Below, in pieces: positions 34,540 to 43,812 of a stretch of 64,000 nt of DNA; position 1 is the first letter of the stretch; each line of letters opens with the position of its first letter. The DNA is taken from assembly GCF_021497885.1 (NCBI RefSeq), contig NZ_CP046523.1, positions 477,501 to 541,500 of the forward strand, read 5' to 3'. The notes beneath the pieces are model-generated. The model ran no database searches and had not been told where the DNA came from. It saw only the letters and a program-made list of their open reading frames with translations. The DNA comes from Streptococcus oralis (GTDB taxonomy: Bacteria > Bacillota > Bacilli > Lactobacillales > Streptococcaceae). A program made the position numbers and the translations under genes.

Positions 34540-34590
34540 AAAACGCATAATATCAAGGTTTTTGAATGCCTGATATTATGCGTTTTTATG
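34540..34590. repeat. Palindromic terminator-like repeat, copy 2
   Basis: AAACGCATAATATCAAGG (34541-34558) pairs with CCTGATATTATGCGTTT (34569-34585). Similarity with copy 3 extends outward: both have AAAATCTAG(C/T)AAAT about 25 bases before and TTATGATTTT after. It ends the typA-DUF3165 transcript. Confidence 0.85.
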
Positions 34591-34741
34591 ATTTTTAAAA
34601 CTTTTTGAGCGACCTATTAGAAAGTGGATACTCTTACAATTATTTTGGAAATAATTTAATTTCTGATTTAACGTGTATTTTCTCAGAAGGGCTATTATTC
34701 CAATTTTTTCAAGAGTAGTCTTATTTTGGACCGAAAGAAAA

Positions 34742-34804
34742 AGATTGAAGAAATCGTCCAAAATGAACTTTTCTTCAATCTGGAGGTTCGCACCTCTTTT
34801 TTTA
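34742..34804 (+). other. Tandem hairpins in a 320-base gap, possible small RNA end
   Basis: AGATTGAAGAAA (34742-34753) pairs perfectly with TTTCTTCAATCT (34770-34781). It is followed at once by GGAGGT-TCGC-ACCTC and seven T, a plus-strand terminator. No plus-strand gene lies after the repeat at 34540-34590, so the terminator has no obvious client. The interval 34590-34741 is AT-rich with no supported gene. Confidence 0.5.
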
Positions 34805-36064
34805 TTTCTTCTTATGATTTAATACTGCATTGAGGACAATTGCGAGGAGGCTTGCCACGACGATTCCGTTTGAGAAGAACATTTGGAAGGCTGTTGGCAT
34901 GCTGACGAAGAGATTACTATTGTTTAGTCCAACACCAGCGGCGATTGATACAGCTGCGATAAGGAAGTTGTGTTCATTGTTAGCAAAGTCAACGCGCGCT
35001 AGGATTTGCATCCCTTGAATGGATACAAAACCAAACATCACCAGCATGGCGCCACCAAGGACAGGACTCGGAATGATTTGGGCGAGGGCACCAAACTTAG
35101 GTAGGAGTCCAAGGAGAACCAGGAAACCAGCTGCGTAGTAGATTGGCAGACGAGTCTTGATACCTGATAATTTAACCAAGCCAACGTTTTGTGAAAATCC
35201 TGTGTAAGGGAAGGTGTTAAAGATTCCTCCGAGAAGTACGGCCAGACCTTCTGCACGGTAACCGTTGCGCAGGCGAGTACTGTCAATTGGATCCTTTGTG
35301 ATATCAGACAAGGCTAGATAAACACCAGTTGACTCAACCATAGACACCGTTGCGATGATACACATCATGACAATAGAGGAGATTTCAAAGGTTGGCATCC
35401 CAAAGTAGAGGGGAGTAGGAACATGGACAAGCGGAGCTGCCGCAACAGGAGAGAAGTCAACCAAGCCCATGGTAGCAGCAATGGTAGTCCCAACGACCAA
35501 CCCAATCAAAATAGAGATAGACTTGATAAATCCTTTGGTAAAGATGTTAATCAAGAGGATAATTAGAACAGTGATGGCTGCAAGTAGGAGACTTTGACCA
35601 GTTGGCTCTGGGACATTATTTCCCATATTTCCGATAGCGACAGGAATCAGGGTCAATCCAATTGTGGTAATAACAGATCCTGTAACGATGGATGGGAAAA
35701 GATTGGCAACTTTTGAGAAAATGCCTGAAATCAGAACCACATAAATCCCTGAAACGATAAGGGCACCAAACATAGCTCCGCTACCGTGGCTTTGTCCAAT
35801 CATAATCAAAGGAGCGACGGATTGGAAGGCAACTCCAAGAACGACTGGTAGCCCAACACCAAAGTATTTGTTGAGTTGGAGTTGGAGGAAGGTGGCCACC
35901 CCACACATGAATATATCTGTAGAAATCAGGTAGGTCAACTGCTCAGCTGAATAGCCAAGAGCTGTCGCAATCATGATAGGAACCAGGATAGAACCTGAGT
36001 ACATGGCTAGTAAGTGCTGCAAGCCAAGAACGGCTGCTTGCGAGTGTTTTTCTTGTTTTTGCAT
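34802..36064 (-). CDS. pbuX: Xanthine permease, NCS2/NAT family
   Basis: 420 residues with 12-14 membrane segments. Family marks include GLQHLLAMYSGSILVP near the N terminus and the signature region GLNNSNLFVS. It imports xanthine with protons. The start overlaps the xpt stop by one base (TAATG), so uptake and phosphoribosylation of xanthine are coupled, both under the guanine aptamer upstream of xpt. Confidence 0.93.
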   Translation of the reverse strand: MQKQEKHSQAAVLGLQHLLAMYSGSILVPIMIATALGYSAEQLTYLISTDIFMCGVATFLQLQLNKYFGVGLPVVLGVAFQSVAPLIMIGQSHGSGAMFGALIVSGIYVVLISGIFSKVANLFPSIVTGSVITTIGLTLIPVAIGNMGNNVPEPTGQSLLLAAITVLIILLINIFTKGFIKSISILIGLVVGTTIAATMGLVDFSPVAAAPLVHVPTPLYFGMPTFEISSIVMMCIIATVSMVESTGVYLALSDITKDPIDSTRLRNGYRAEGLAVLLGGIFNTFPYTGFSQNVGLVKLSGIKTRLPIYYAAGFLVLLGLLPKFGALAQIIPSPVLGGAMLVMFGFVSIQGMQILARVDFANNEHNFLIAAVSIAAGVGLNNSNLFVSMPTAFQMFFSNGIVVASLLAIVLNAVLNHKKK

Positions 36065-36645
36065 TAGAGATCTGCCTCCTTAAATACGATCTGACCATTT
36101 TCGAAACGATCCAAGCGAGCCAGTGATAGGACAGGGTAGCCTGCTTTTTCAAGCAAATCACGACCATCTTGGAAAGATTTTTCAATCACGATACCAATCG
36201 CTTCAACTTTTGCTCCAGCTTGTTCGATGATTTGTATCAAGCCTTTGGCAGCTTGGCCATTAGCAAGGAAATCGTCAATAATCAAGACCTTGTCCTCTGG
36301 TGAGAGGAATTTTCCAGCGATGGAAACGGTGCTGGTCACCTGCTTGGTAAAGGAGTAGACTTCTGCAGTTAAGATACCTTCGTTCATGGTGATGTTTTTA
36401 GCTTTCTTGGCGAAAATCATGGGGACATCTAAGGCTTCGGCAGTAAAAATGGCTGGGGCAATGCCTGAAGCTTCAATGGTTACGACCTTGGTAATGCCAG
36501 CAGAAGCGAATTTGTCCGCAAATACCTTACCAATCTCTCGCATCAAGCGATAGTCAACTTGGTGGGTTAGAAAGGAATCCACCTTGAGGATGTTGTTCCC
36601 CAAGATATGCCCATCCTCAAGGATGCGCTCTTCTAATAATTTCAT
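36064..36645 (-). CDS. xpt: Xanthine phosphoribosyltransferase
   Basis: 193 residues. The PRPP-binding loop is [17 protein letters not shown], and the N terminus [14 protein letters not shown] is typical of Xpt. It makes XMP from xanthine and PRPP. AGGAGGTCTT precedes the ATG. A guanine riboswitch and terminator lie in its leader. Confidence 0.95.
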   Translation of the reverse strand: MKLLEERILEDGHILGNNILKVDSFLTHQVDYRLMREIGKVFADKFASAGITKVVTIEASGIAPAIFTAEALDVPMIFAKKAKNITMNEGILTAEVYSFTKQVTSTVSIAGKFLSPEDKVLIIDDFLANGQAAKGLIQIIEQAGAKVEAIGIVIEKSFQDGRDLLEKAGYPVLSLARLDRFENGQIVFKEADL

Positions 36646-36705
36646 AAGACCTCCTAAAGTCTAAAAGATGCTTCATTTGCTTGTTTAGAGTTTCTAGCAA
36701 GAAAT

Positions 36706-36740
36706 AGAAAAAGGACCTACTTAATCCCCTAAGTAAGTCC
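36706..36740 (-). terminator. Riboswitch-controlled terminator before xpt
   Basis: On the minus strand GGACTTACTTA pairs with TAAGTAGGTCC over loop GGGGAT, followed by TTTTTC. It is the expression platform of the aptamer 40 bases upstream. Confidence 0.85.
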
Positions 36741-36779
36741 CCAAAATAGGCATGGCCAAAACCATACCTTCAGCTGACA

Positions 36780-36844
36780 TACTCATTGTTAGGTGTTCCG
36801 GCACCTTGTAGAAACGTCGTGCCAATTCACGACATAAACAAGTA
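36780..36844 (-). promoter_or_regulatory. Guanine riboswitch aptamer (purine class) of xpt-pbuX
   Basis: On the minus strand P1 is TACTTGTT/AACAA-type pairing ending in ATGAGTA. P2 is GTCGTG/CACGAC with loop AATTGG, J2/3 is GTTTCTAC, and P3 is AGGTG/CACCT with loop CCGGA. L2 GG and L3 CC can kiss. The J3/1 sequence AAC keeps the cytosine that pairs with guanine in the guanine class; adenine aptamers have U there. Guanine should favour the terminator at 36706-36740. Confidence 0.85.
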
Positions 36845-36994
36845 AAATGATATTCAATTTTAAATAGGCTACTGCCAATATTTTTATTTTACACCAATTA
36901 GCTTTATAAATCAAATGTTTTGTTAGCAAATAGATCATAAAAGCGAACGAATAAAAGGCTGCAATGCTAGATAGTATTGTAGCCTTTTATTCTT

Positions 36995-37381
36995 CTATTC
37001 GCTAAATCTTAAAAAATAGCCATCTGGATCCAAGACTGCAAATTCGTGAGGATAGATGTAGTGATCCCCAACACGAAATGTTCTCTTAGTCAAAGGACGA
37101 TAAATAGGATAGTTGGCCTCCAGCAGTTTTTGGTGGAGCTGAGGGACATCTTCAATGCCAAAGGAAATATTGACACCGCGCCCGAAAGGATAGGTTAGTT
37201 GGGCTAATTCTTCTGTGCTGCCTTCTTCTAGCATAAGTTGGCAGTCTTCAAACGAGAGGAAGAGAAATTTCTCCTCTGGACGCTCGTATTCGACAGAAAA
37301 TCCCAGCAAGTCGCAGTAGAAGTGGCGTGACTTTTCGAGGTCAGATACTACAAATTCAGGAATGACAGCTTGATAGTCCAT
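36995..37381 (-). CDS. VOC-superfamily protein (glyoxalase/bleomycin-resistance fold)
   Basis: 128 residues, two beta-alpha-beta-beta-beta modules, with VVSDLEKSRHFYCDLLGF at the start and VLDPDGYFLRF at the end. The family holds metal-dependent lyases, dioxygenases and drug-binding proteins; I cannot tell which applies. It begins 11 bases after the exoA stop and is probably co-transcribed. Confidence 0.8.
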   Translation of the reverse strand: MDYQAVIPEFVVSDLEKSRHFYCDLLGFSVEYERPEEKFLFLSFEDCQLMLEEGSTEELAQLTYPFGRGVNISFGIEDVPQLHQKLLEANYPIYRPLTKRTFRVGDHYIYPHEFAVLDPDGYFLRFSE

Positions 37382-37392
37382 TAGCTTTCTCC

Positions 37393-38220
37393 TTAGAGTT
37401 CAATTTCCAATACAATCGGTGTATGGTCTTGACGCGCACCTGAGTCAATCATGTCAGACTTGGTCACCTTGTCAGCCACGCGGTTGCTAGTCAGCCAGTA
37501 GTCGATTCTCCAGCCTGTATTGTTGATTTTAGAAGTCTTGCTGCGTTGCGCCCACCAAGTGTAGCGTTCTGGGACATCGCCGTGAACATGACGGAAGGTG
37601 TCTGTAAATCCAGTTGCCAAGAGGTTGGTAAATCCAGCACGTTCTTCGTCTGTAAATCCAGGTGAACGGCGGTTGCTGGCAGGGTTTGCAAGGTCGATTT
37701 CCTTGTGGGCTACATTGTAGTCACCCGTCGCAAGGACTGGTTTATGTTTGTCTAACTCAGCTAGATACTCAGCATATTTCACATCCCAGACTTGACGCTC
37801 TTCCAAACGTTTGAGACCGTCGCCAGCGTTTGGAGTGTAAACTTGGGTCACGAAAAATTCATCAAATTCTAGAGTGATGATGCGACCTTCTAAGTCCATG
37901 GTAGAAGGGGCACCGATTTCTGGAAAAGTGACAGTGGGTGTGAGTTCTTTCTTATAAAGGAACATGGTTCCAGCATAGCCTTTGCGGGCAGGTTCTTGAG
38001 AAGAACGCCACGTGTTTTCGTAGTTTGGAAAGAGTTCAGCTAAAATTTCCAAGTGTTTTTTAGTAGGACCCTTGGCAGAAAGCTTGGTTTCTTGGATAGC
38101 GATGATATCAGCATTTTCAGCGACCAAGGTTTGTAGTACTTCTTGGGACAATTTGGCACGAGCTGAGTCACTAGTTAGGGCAGCATTGAGGGAATCAATA
38201 TTCCATGAGATGAGTTTCAT
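37393..38220 (-). CDS. exoA: Exodeoxyribonuclease III / AP endonuclease ExoA
   Basis: 275 residues from ATG 38220 (AAAGGT five bases upstream; an upstream in-frame ATG at 38283 overlaps the promoter and is rejected). Exonuclease III fold with MKLISWNIDSLNA at the start, catalytic glutamate in IQETKL, GDYNVAH, and the terminal DHTPI. It repairs abasic sites and blocked 3' ends. The -10 is TG-extended (TATAAT). Confidence 0.95.
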   Translation of the reverse strand: MKLISWNIDSLNAALTSDSARAKLSQEVLQTLVAENADIIAIQETKLSAKGPTKKHLEILAELFPNYENTWRSSQEPARKGYAGTMFLYKKELTPTVTFPEIGAPSTMDLEGRIITLEFDEFFVTQVYTPNAGDGLKRLEERQVWDVKYAEYLAELDKHKPVLATGDYNVAHKEIDLANPASNRRSPGFTDEERAGFTNLLATGFTDTFRHVHGDVPERYTWWAQRSKTSKINNTGWRIDYWLTSNRVADKVTKSDMIDSGARQDHTPIVLEIEL

Positions 38221-38291
38221 AAAGTTACCTTTTTCATTCAGATTATAGATTTTATTATACCAAAAAAAGGTCCATTTCCCCAACGTATGGC

Positions 38292-38320
38292 TTGAAAAAT
38301 CACTCTCTTTCGTTTATAAT
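38292..38320 (+). promoter_or_regulatory. Promoter of the DUF3290-DUF421 operon
   Basis: TTGAAA (38292-38297) and TATAAT (38315-38320), 17-base spacer. Confidence 0.8.
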
Positions 38321-38353
38321 TAAGAATGATTTTATGAAAGGGAGTGAAAATAA

Positions 38354-38809
38354 ATGAAATTTTACTCATATGACTATGTACTTAGCCAAATCAGTCAGCA
38401 AAATGGCATCATGATTGGCTTTGGAATTGTTCTCCTAGCTATCACAGGATTTTTTGCTTTTAAAGCCTATCGAGATAAAAAGGGGACTAAGTTTCGGGAA
38501 TTGGTCATGATTTTGGCCTTGACCTTGGTGGCCATGCTTTTGGTGACAATCTCAAAATACCAGACCAATCAAGCCTCTAACAACCAATTTCAAACCTCCC
38601 TTCATTTCATAGAGGTTGTTTCCAAAGATTTGGGAGTGGATAAATCAGAAGTTTATGTCAATACTTCTGCAGCCACTGATGGAGCGCTTGTCAAGGTAGG
38701 TCCAAATTTCTACCGCGCCATGAACGGGAGCCAACCAGACAAGTATCTTTTAGAGAAATTAGAATTGAATCAAACAGACGCTATTGAATTGGTGGAGGTA
38801 AACAAATGA
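38354..38809 (+). CDS. DUF3290 family membrane protein
   Basis: 151 residues. Two membrane helices (about 17-37 and 48-66) are followed by an extracellular or cytoplasmic domain. DUF3290 proteins are almost always paired with a DUF421 protein, as here, where the genes overlap by four bases (ATGA). Function of the pair is not established. Confidence 0.82.
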   Translation: MKFYSYDYVLSQISQQNGIMIGFGIVLLAITGFFAFKAYRDKKGTKFRELVMILALTLVAMLLVTISKYQTNQASNNQFQTSLHFIEVVSKDLGVDKSEVYVNTSAATDGALVKVGPNFYRAMNGSQPDKYLLEKLELNQTDAIELVEVNK

Positions 38810-39441
38810 CACTCAATTATATGGAAATTTTAATCAAACTGGCCTTGGGTCTTTTCTCTCTTGTTTTTGTTATTAATGTGACAGGAAAGGGGAATCTAGC
38901 ACCTAACTCTGCTACAGACCAAATTCAGAACTATGTTCTTGGTGGTATCATCGGTGGGGTGATTTACAATAGTTCAATCAGCATTCTGCAGTACGCAGTG
39001 ATTTTGATGATGTGGACGATTTTGGTCTTGACCCTCAAGTGGCTCAATAACAATGTTCGTTTTGTCAAACGCTTGATTGATGGAAAACCAACTCTCCTTA
39101 TCAAAAATGGGCAGATTGACCCAGAAGCCTGTCGTTCAGTTGGTTTGTCTGCAGCAGAAGTTGCTCTCAAACTTCGTAGCCAAGGGATTTTCCAGATGAA
39201 ACAGGTCAAATGCGCTGTGCAGGAGCAAAATGGCCAACTCATCGTGGTCCAAATAGGAGATGAAAATCCTAAGTATCCAGTTGTGACTGACGGTGTGATC
39301 CAAGTCGATGTTTTGGAGTCGATTGGTCGTAACGAAGAGTGGTTGCTTGACAATCTCAGCAAGCAAGGGCATGACAATGTAGCCAATATCTTTATCGCTG
39401 AGTATGACAAGGGTGCGGTCACAGTCGTAACCTATGAATAA
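38806..39441 (+). CDS. DUF421 family membrane protein (YetF-like)
   Basis: 211 residues. Three N-terminal helices lead to a cytoplasmic two-subdomain region containing RLIDGKPTLLIKNGQID and the later ALKLRSQGI. This is the DUF421/YetF fold, also seen in a spore germination protein group. It probably forms a membrane complex with the DUF3290 partner. A terminator follows. Confidence 0.85.
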   Translation: MTLNYMEILIKLALGLFSLVFVINVTGKGNLAPNSATDQIQNYVLGGIIGGVIYNSSISILQYAVILMMWTILVLTLKWLNNNVRFVKRLIDGKPTLLIKNGQIDPEACRSVGLSAAEVALKLRSQGIFQMKQVKCAVQEQNGQLIVVQIGDENPKYPVVTDGVIQVDVLESIGRNEEWLLDNLSKQGHDNVANIFIAEYDKGAVTVVTYE

Positions 39442-39442
39442 G

Positions 39443-39478
39443 AAAAACCTGGGGTCTTGGCCTCAGGTTTCTATTTGC
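39443..39478 (+). terminator. Terminator after DUF421 gene
   Basis: AAACCTG-GG pairs with CC-CAGGTTT around TCTTGG, followed by a short T-rich stretch. Confidence 0.7.
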
Positions 39479-39495
39479 AATCAGAAAGGGATGTT

Positions 39496-41241
39496 ATGTC
39501 CATTATTCAAAAACTTTGGTGGTTTTTCAAGTTAGAAAAACGCCGTTATCTAGTCGGAATCGTGGCCCTGATCTTGGTTTCCGTCCTCAACCTCATTCCA
39601 CCTATGGTTATGGGGCGGGTTATTGATGCTATTACATCGGGGCAATTAACCCAGCAGGACCTCCTTCTTGACCTATTTTACTTGCTTCTTGCAGCCTTTG
39701 GGATGTACTATCTGCGCTATGTTTGGCGTATGTATATCCTTGGGACTTCTTATCGTCTGGGACAGATTATGCGGTCTCGCTTGTTTGAGCATTTCACAAA
39801 AATGCCTCCAGCCTTTTATCAGACCTATCGTACAGGGGACCTGATGGCACACGCTACAAATGATATCAATGCCTTGACGCGTCTCGCAGGGGGTGGTGTT
39901 ATGTCTGCGGTGGATGCCTCTATCACGGCTTTGGTGACTTTGCTGACCATGCTTTTTAGTATTTCATGGCAAATGACCCTAGTTGCCATTTTACCCTTAC
40001 CTTTCATGGCTTATGCGACCAGTCGTCTAGGGAGAAAGACCCACAAGGCCTTTGGCGAATCCCAAGCTGCCTTTTCCGAACTTAATAACAAGGTACAGGA
40101 GTCTGTATCAGGTATTAAAGTGACCAAGTCTTTCGGTTATCAAGCGGACGAGCTGGAGTCCTTTCAGGCAGTCAATGAATTGACCTTCCAAAAGAACCTG
40201 CAAACAATGAAATACGATAGCCTCTTTGATCCCATGGTTCTCTTGTTTGTTGGTTCCTCCTATGTTTTAACCCTTTTGGTCGGTTCCTTGATGGTTCAAG
40301 AGGGGCAGATTACAGTTGGAAATCTGGTTACCTTTATCAGCTACTTGGATATGCTGGTCTGGCCTCTTATGGCCATCGGTTTCCTCTTTAATATCACTCA
40401 GAGAGGGAAGGTGTCCTATCAGCGGATTGAGGACCTCTTGTCTCAGAAATCATCTGTACATGACCCTGAGTTTCCTCTGGACGGTATTGAAAATGGGCGC
40501 TTGGAGTATGCCATTGACAGCTTTGCTTTTGAAAATGAGGAAACACTGACGGATATTCACTTCAGTTTGGAAAAAGGGCAAACTCTGGGTTTGGTCGGAC
40601 AGACAGGTTCTGGGAAAACGTCCTTGATCAAGCTCCTCTTGCGTGAATACGATGTGGACAAGGGAGCCATTTACCTAAACGGTCACGATATTCGGGACTA
40701 TCGCCTGACAGACCTTCGCAGTCTCATGGGCTATGTCCCTCAGGATCAGTTCCTCTTTGCGACTTCGATCTTAGACAATATCCGCTTTGGTAATCCTAAT
40801 TTGTCGCTTGCAGCAGTTGAGGAAGCGACTAAGCTAGCCCAAGTTTATCATGATATTGTGGATATGCCCCAAGGATTTGATACGCTAATCGGTGAAAAGG
40901 GAGTCAGTCTTTCTGGTGGTCAAAAGCAACGTCTAGCTATGAGTCGGGCTATGATTTTAGACCCTGATATCTTAATTTTAGATGATTCCTTATCAGCCGT
41001 GGATGCCAAGACAGAGTACGCTATCATTGACAATCTTAAGGAAACGCGTAAAGACAAGACAACCATCATCACAGCCCATCGCCTCAGCGCAGTTGTCCAT
41101 GCAGATTTGATCTTGGTTCTACAAAATGGTCAAATTATCGAACGGGGCACGCACGATGACTTGCTAGCCCTGGGTGGCTGGTATGCCCAAACCTACCAGT
41201 CTCAGCAGTTGGAAATGAAAGGAGAAGAAGATGCAGAATAA
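39496..41241 (+). CDS. Heterodimeric ABC exporter, subunit with degenerate catalytic site
   Basis: 581 residues from ATG 39496 (GAAAGGG upstream). Six membrane helices (to about 300) and one nucleotide-binding domain. Walker A GQTGSGKT is at 368-375, the signature LSGGQ at 472-476, and Walker B ILILDD at 492-497. The catalytic glutamate after Walker B is replaced by D497, the mark of the degenerate half in heterodimeric exporters such as TM287/288 and BmrCD. It overlaps the next gene by 11 bases. The cargo is unknown; multidrug export is common in the family. Confidence 0.92.
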   Translation: MSIIQKLWWFFKLEKRRYLVGIVALILVSVLNLIPPMVMGRVIDAITSGQLTQQDLLLDLFYLLLAAFGMYYLRYVWRMYILGTSYRLGQIMRSRLFEHFTKMPPAFYQTYRTGDLMAHATNDINALTRLAGGGVMSAVDASITALVTLLTMLFSISWQMTLVAILPLPFMAYATSRLGRKTHKAFGESQAAFSELNNKVQESVSGIKVTKSFGYQADELESFQAVNELTFQKNLQTMKYDSLFDPMVLLFVGSSYVLTLLVGSLMVQEGQITVGNLVTFISYLDMLVWPLMAIGFLFNITQRGKVSYQRIEDLLSQKSSVHDPEFPLDGIENGRLEYAIDSFAFENEETLTDIHFSLEKGQTLGLVGQTGSGKTSLIKLLLREYDVDKGAIYLNGHDIRDYRLTDLRSLMGYVPQDQFLFATSILDNIRFGNPNLSLAAVEEATKLAQVYHDIVDMPQGFDTLIGEKGVSLSGGQKQRLAMSRAMILDPDILILDDSLSAVDAKTEYAIIDNLKETRKDKTTIITAHRLSAVVHADLILVLQNGQIIERGTHDDLLALGGWYAQTYQSQQLEMKGEEDAE

Positions 41242-42973
41242 GAAAGAACAATGGGCTGTATTGAAGCGCTTGACGTCCTATCTCAAGCCCTATGGACTCC
41301 TGACCTTTTTGGCACTCAGTTTTCTCCTAGCGACGACGGTAATTAAAAGTGTCATTCCCCTTGTAGCTTCCCACTTTATCGACCAGTACCTCAGCAATCT
41401 TAACCAACTGGCCGTGACCGTTTTGCTGGCCTACTATGGCCTCTATATCCTACAAACTCTGGTCCAGTATGTCGGAAATCTTCTCTTTGCGCGGGTGTCC
41501 TACAGTATTGTCAGAGATATTCGTCGCGATACCTTTGCTAATATGGAGAAACTGGGCATGTCTTATTTTGACAAGACGCCAGCAGGTTCCATCGTCTCTC
41601 GTTTGACCAATGATACCGAGACCATCAGTGATATGTTTTCAGGGATTCTATCCAGCTTTATCTCAGCAGTTTTCATCTTTCTGACAACCCTGTATACCAT
41701 GTTGATGCTGGATTTTCGTTTGACAGCTTTAGTCTTGCTCTTTCTTCCCTTGATTTTCCTTTTGGTCAATCTCTATCGGAAAAAATCAGTGAAAATCATC
41801 GAAAAAACCAGAAGTCTCTTGTCGGATATCAATAGTAAGCTGGCAGAGAATATCGAGGGAATCAGGATTATCCAGGCCTTTAATCAAGAGAAGCGCCTGC
41901 AAGCAGAATTTGATGAGATTAACCAAGAACACTTGGTCTATGCCAACCGTTCTGTAGCCTTGGATGCCCTCTTTTTAAGACCTGCCATGAGTTTGCTGAA
42001 ACTCCTAGGCTACACAGTTTTGATGGCCTACTTTGGTTACCGTGGTCTTTCTATTGGGATAACGGCCGGAACCATGTATGCCTTTATCCAGTACATCAAC
42101 CGTCTCTTTGATCCCTTGATTGAGGTGACGCAAAACTTTTCAACTCTTCAAACGTCCATGGTGTCTGCAGGCCGTGTCTTTGCCTTGATTGACGAGAAGA
42201 CCTATGAGCCTCTTCAAGAAAATGGACCAGCCAAAGTCCAAGAAGGCAATATCCGTTTTGAACATGTGTGTTTCTCATATGATGGTAAACATCCGATCCT
42301 GGATGATATTTCCTTTTCAGTTAAGAAGGGTGAAACCATTGCCTTTGTAGGGCATACAGGTTCAGGGAAATCCTCTATCATCAATGTCCTCATGCGCTTT
42401 TATGAATTTCAGTCAGGCCGCGTTCTCTTGGGTGGTGTGGATATCAGGAACTACAGTCAGGAAGAGCTGAGAAAGAACATCGGTCTAGTCTTACAGGATC
42501 CCTTCCTCTATCATGGAACCATCAAGTCCAATATTGCCATGTATCAAGACATTAGTGATGAAGAGGTCCAGGCTGCGGCTGCCTTTGTTGATGCAGATTC
42601 CTTTATTCAGGATCTTCCGCTGGGTTATGATGCCCCCGTTTCCGAGCGTGGTTCGAGCTTTTCTACTGGCCAGCGTCAGCTTCTTGCCTTTGCTAGAACA
42701 GTTGCTAGTCAGCCTAAAATCTTGATTTTGGATGAAGCGACAGCCAATATTGACTCTGAAACAGAAAGTTTGGTTCAAGATTCCCTAGCCAAGATGAGAC
42801 AGGGGCGGACGACCATTGCCATCGCCCACCGCCTTTCGACCATCCAGGACGCCAACTGCATTTATGTTTTGGACAAGGGACGCATCATTGAGAGTGGAAC
42901 CCATGAGGAACTCTTGGCCTTGGGAGGAACCTATCACAAGATGTATAGTTTGCAGGCAGGGGCTCTTACCTAA
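41231..42973 (+). CDS. Heterodimeric ABC exporter, catalytically complete subunit
   Basis: 580 residues, six membrane helices and one nucleotide-binding domain. Walker A GHTGSGKS is at 374-381 and Walker B ILILDE with a normal glutamate E502 at 497-502. The signature reads FSTGQ (477-481) rather than LSGGQ, so the composite sites are asymmetric: one consensus, one degenerate. This is complementary to its partner and supports a true heterodimer. Confidence 0.92.
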   Translation: MQNKKEQWAVLKRLTSYLKPYGLLTFLALSFLLATTVIKSVIPLVASHFIDQYLSNLNQLAVTVLLAYYGLYILQTLVQYVGNLLFARVSYSIVRDIRRDTFANMEKLGMSYFDKTPAGSIVSRLTNDTETISDMFSGILSSFISAVFIFLTTLYTMLMLDFRLTALVLLFLPLIFLLVNLYRKKSVKIIEKTRSLLSDINSKLAENIEGIRIIQAFNQEKRLQAEFDEINQEHLVYANRSVALDALFLRPAMSLLKLLGYTVLMAYFGYRGLSIGITAGTMYAFIQYINRLFDPLIEVTQNFSTLQTSMVSAGRVFALIDEKTYEPLQENGPAKVQEGNIRFEHVCFSYDGKHPILDDISFSVKKGETIAFVGHTGSGKSSIINVLMRFYEFQSGRVLLGGVDIRNYSQEELRKNIGLVLQDPFLYHGTIKSNIAMYQDISDEEVQAAAAFVDADSFIQDLPLGYDAPVSERGSSFSTGQRQLLAFARTVASQPKILILDEATANIDSETESLVQDSLAKMRQGRTTIAIAHRLSTIQDANCIYVLDKGRIIESGTHEELLALGGTYHKMYSLQAGALT

Positions 42974-43077
42974 AGAAGAATTCCTCTAAATTACAGATTT
43001 CTTGCACCGCCTTTTCCATTTTGTGGTATAATGAAAAATGTTGACAAATAGTATAATAAAAACAAAGGAGAAACAGC

Positions 43078-43770
43078 ATGCTGAAATGGGAAGACTTGCC
43101 CGTGGAAATGCAATCAAGCGAGGTTGAGTCTTACTACCAGCTTGTCTCTAAAAGGAAGGGTTCGCTGATTTTCAAGCGTTGCCTGGATTGGGTTCTGGCC
43201 TTGGTTTTACTGATTTTGACTTCCCCAATCTTTCTCATCTTGAGTATTTGGATCAAGTTGGATAGCAAGGGACCTGTCATTTACAAGCAAGAGCGCGTGA
43301 CCCAGTACAACCGTCCGTTCAAGATTTGGAAGTTCCGTACTATGGTGACGGATGCGGATAAAAAAGGAAGCCTAGTGACTTCTGCTAACGATAGCCGTAT
43401 TACCAAAGTGGGAAATTTCATTCGCCGTGTGCGTTTGGACGAACTACCTCAGCTAGTCAATGTCCTTAAAGGCGAGATGTCCTTTGTTGGGACACGACCT
43501 GAGGTGCCACGCTACACGGAGCAGTATAGTCCTGAAATGATGGCGACCTTGCTCTTGCCAGCAGGAATCACCTCTCCAGCCAGCATCAACTACAAGGATG
43601 AGGATACGATCATCAGTCAAATGACGGAGAAAGGTCTGTCAGTTGAACAGGCCTATGTCGAACACGTCCTTCCTGAAAAGATGCGCTATAACCTCGCCTA
43701 TCTCCGAGAGTTTAGTTTCCTTGGAGACATCAAAATCATGTTTCAAACCGTGTTTGAGGTACTAAAATAA
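43078..43770 (+). CDS. Polyprenyl-phosphate sugar-1-phosphate transferase (teichoic acid initiation)
   Basis: 230 residues, a single-domain bacterial sugar transferase. One hydrophobic re-entrant helix (about 35-58) is followed by the catalytic region KIWKFRTM, the DE dyad in RLDELPQL, and EMSFVGTRPEVPR. It transfers a nucleotide-activated sugar phosphate to undecaprenyl phosphate. Pairing with the next aminotransferase matches the pneumococcal genes assigned to making and transferring AATGal at the start of the teichoic acid repeat. A TG-extended TATAAT is at 43027 and AAAGGAG precedes the ATG. Confidence 0.88.
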   Translation: MLKWEDLPVEMQSSEVESYYQLVSKRKGSLIFKRCLDWVLALVLLILTSPIFLILSIWIKLDSKGPVIYKQERVTQYNRPFKIWKFRTMVTDADKKGSLVTSANDSRITKVGNFIRRVRLDELPQLVNVLKGEMSFVGTRPEVPRYTEQYSPEMMATLLLPAGITSPASINYKDEDTIISQMTEKGLSVEQAYVEHVLPEKMRYNLAYLREFSFLGDIKIMFQTVFEVLK

Positions 43771-43812
43771 AGTAGTCATGAGAAAATGAGTACAGATAAA
43801 AGGAGCAAATCA

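Noticed and set aside
38221..38283. A longer ExoA start (MGKWTFFWYNK...)
   Set aside because: The added codons span the -10 box and leader; the ATG at 38220 has AAAGGT at the right distance and gives the conserved MKLISWNID start.
43041..43057. TTGACA and TATAAT before the sugar transferase gene as one promoter
   Set aside because: Only five bases separate them; the TG-extended TATAAT at 43027 is a better candidate.
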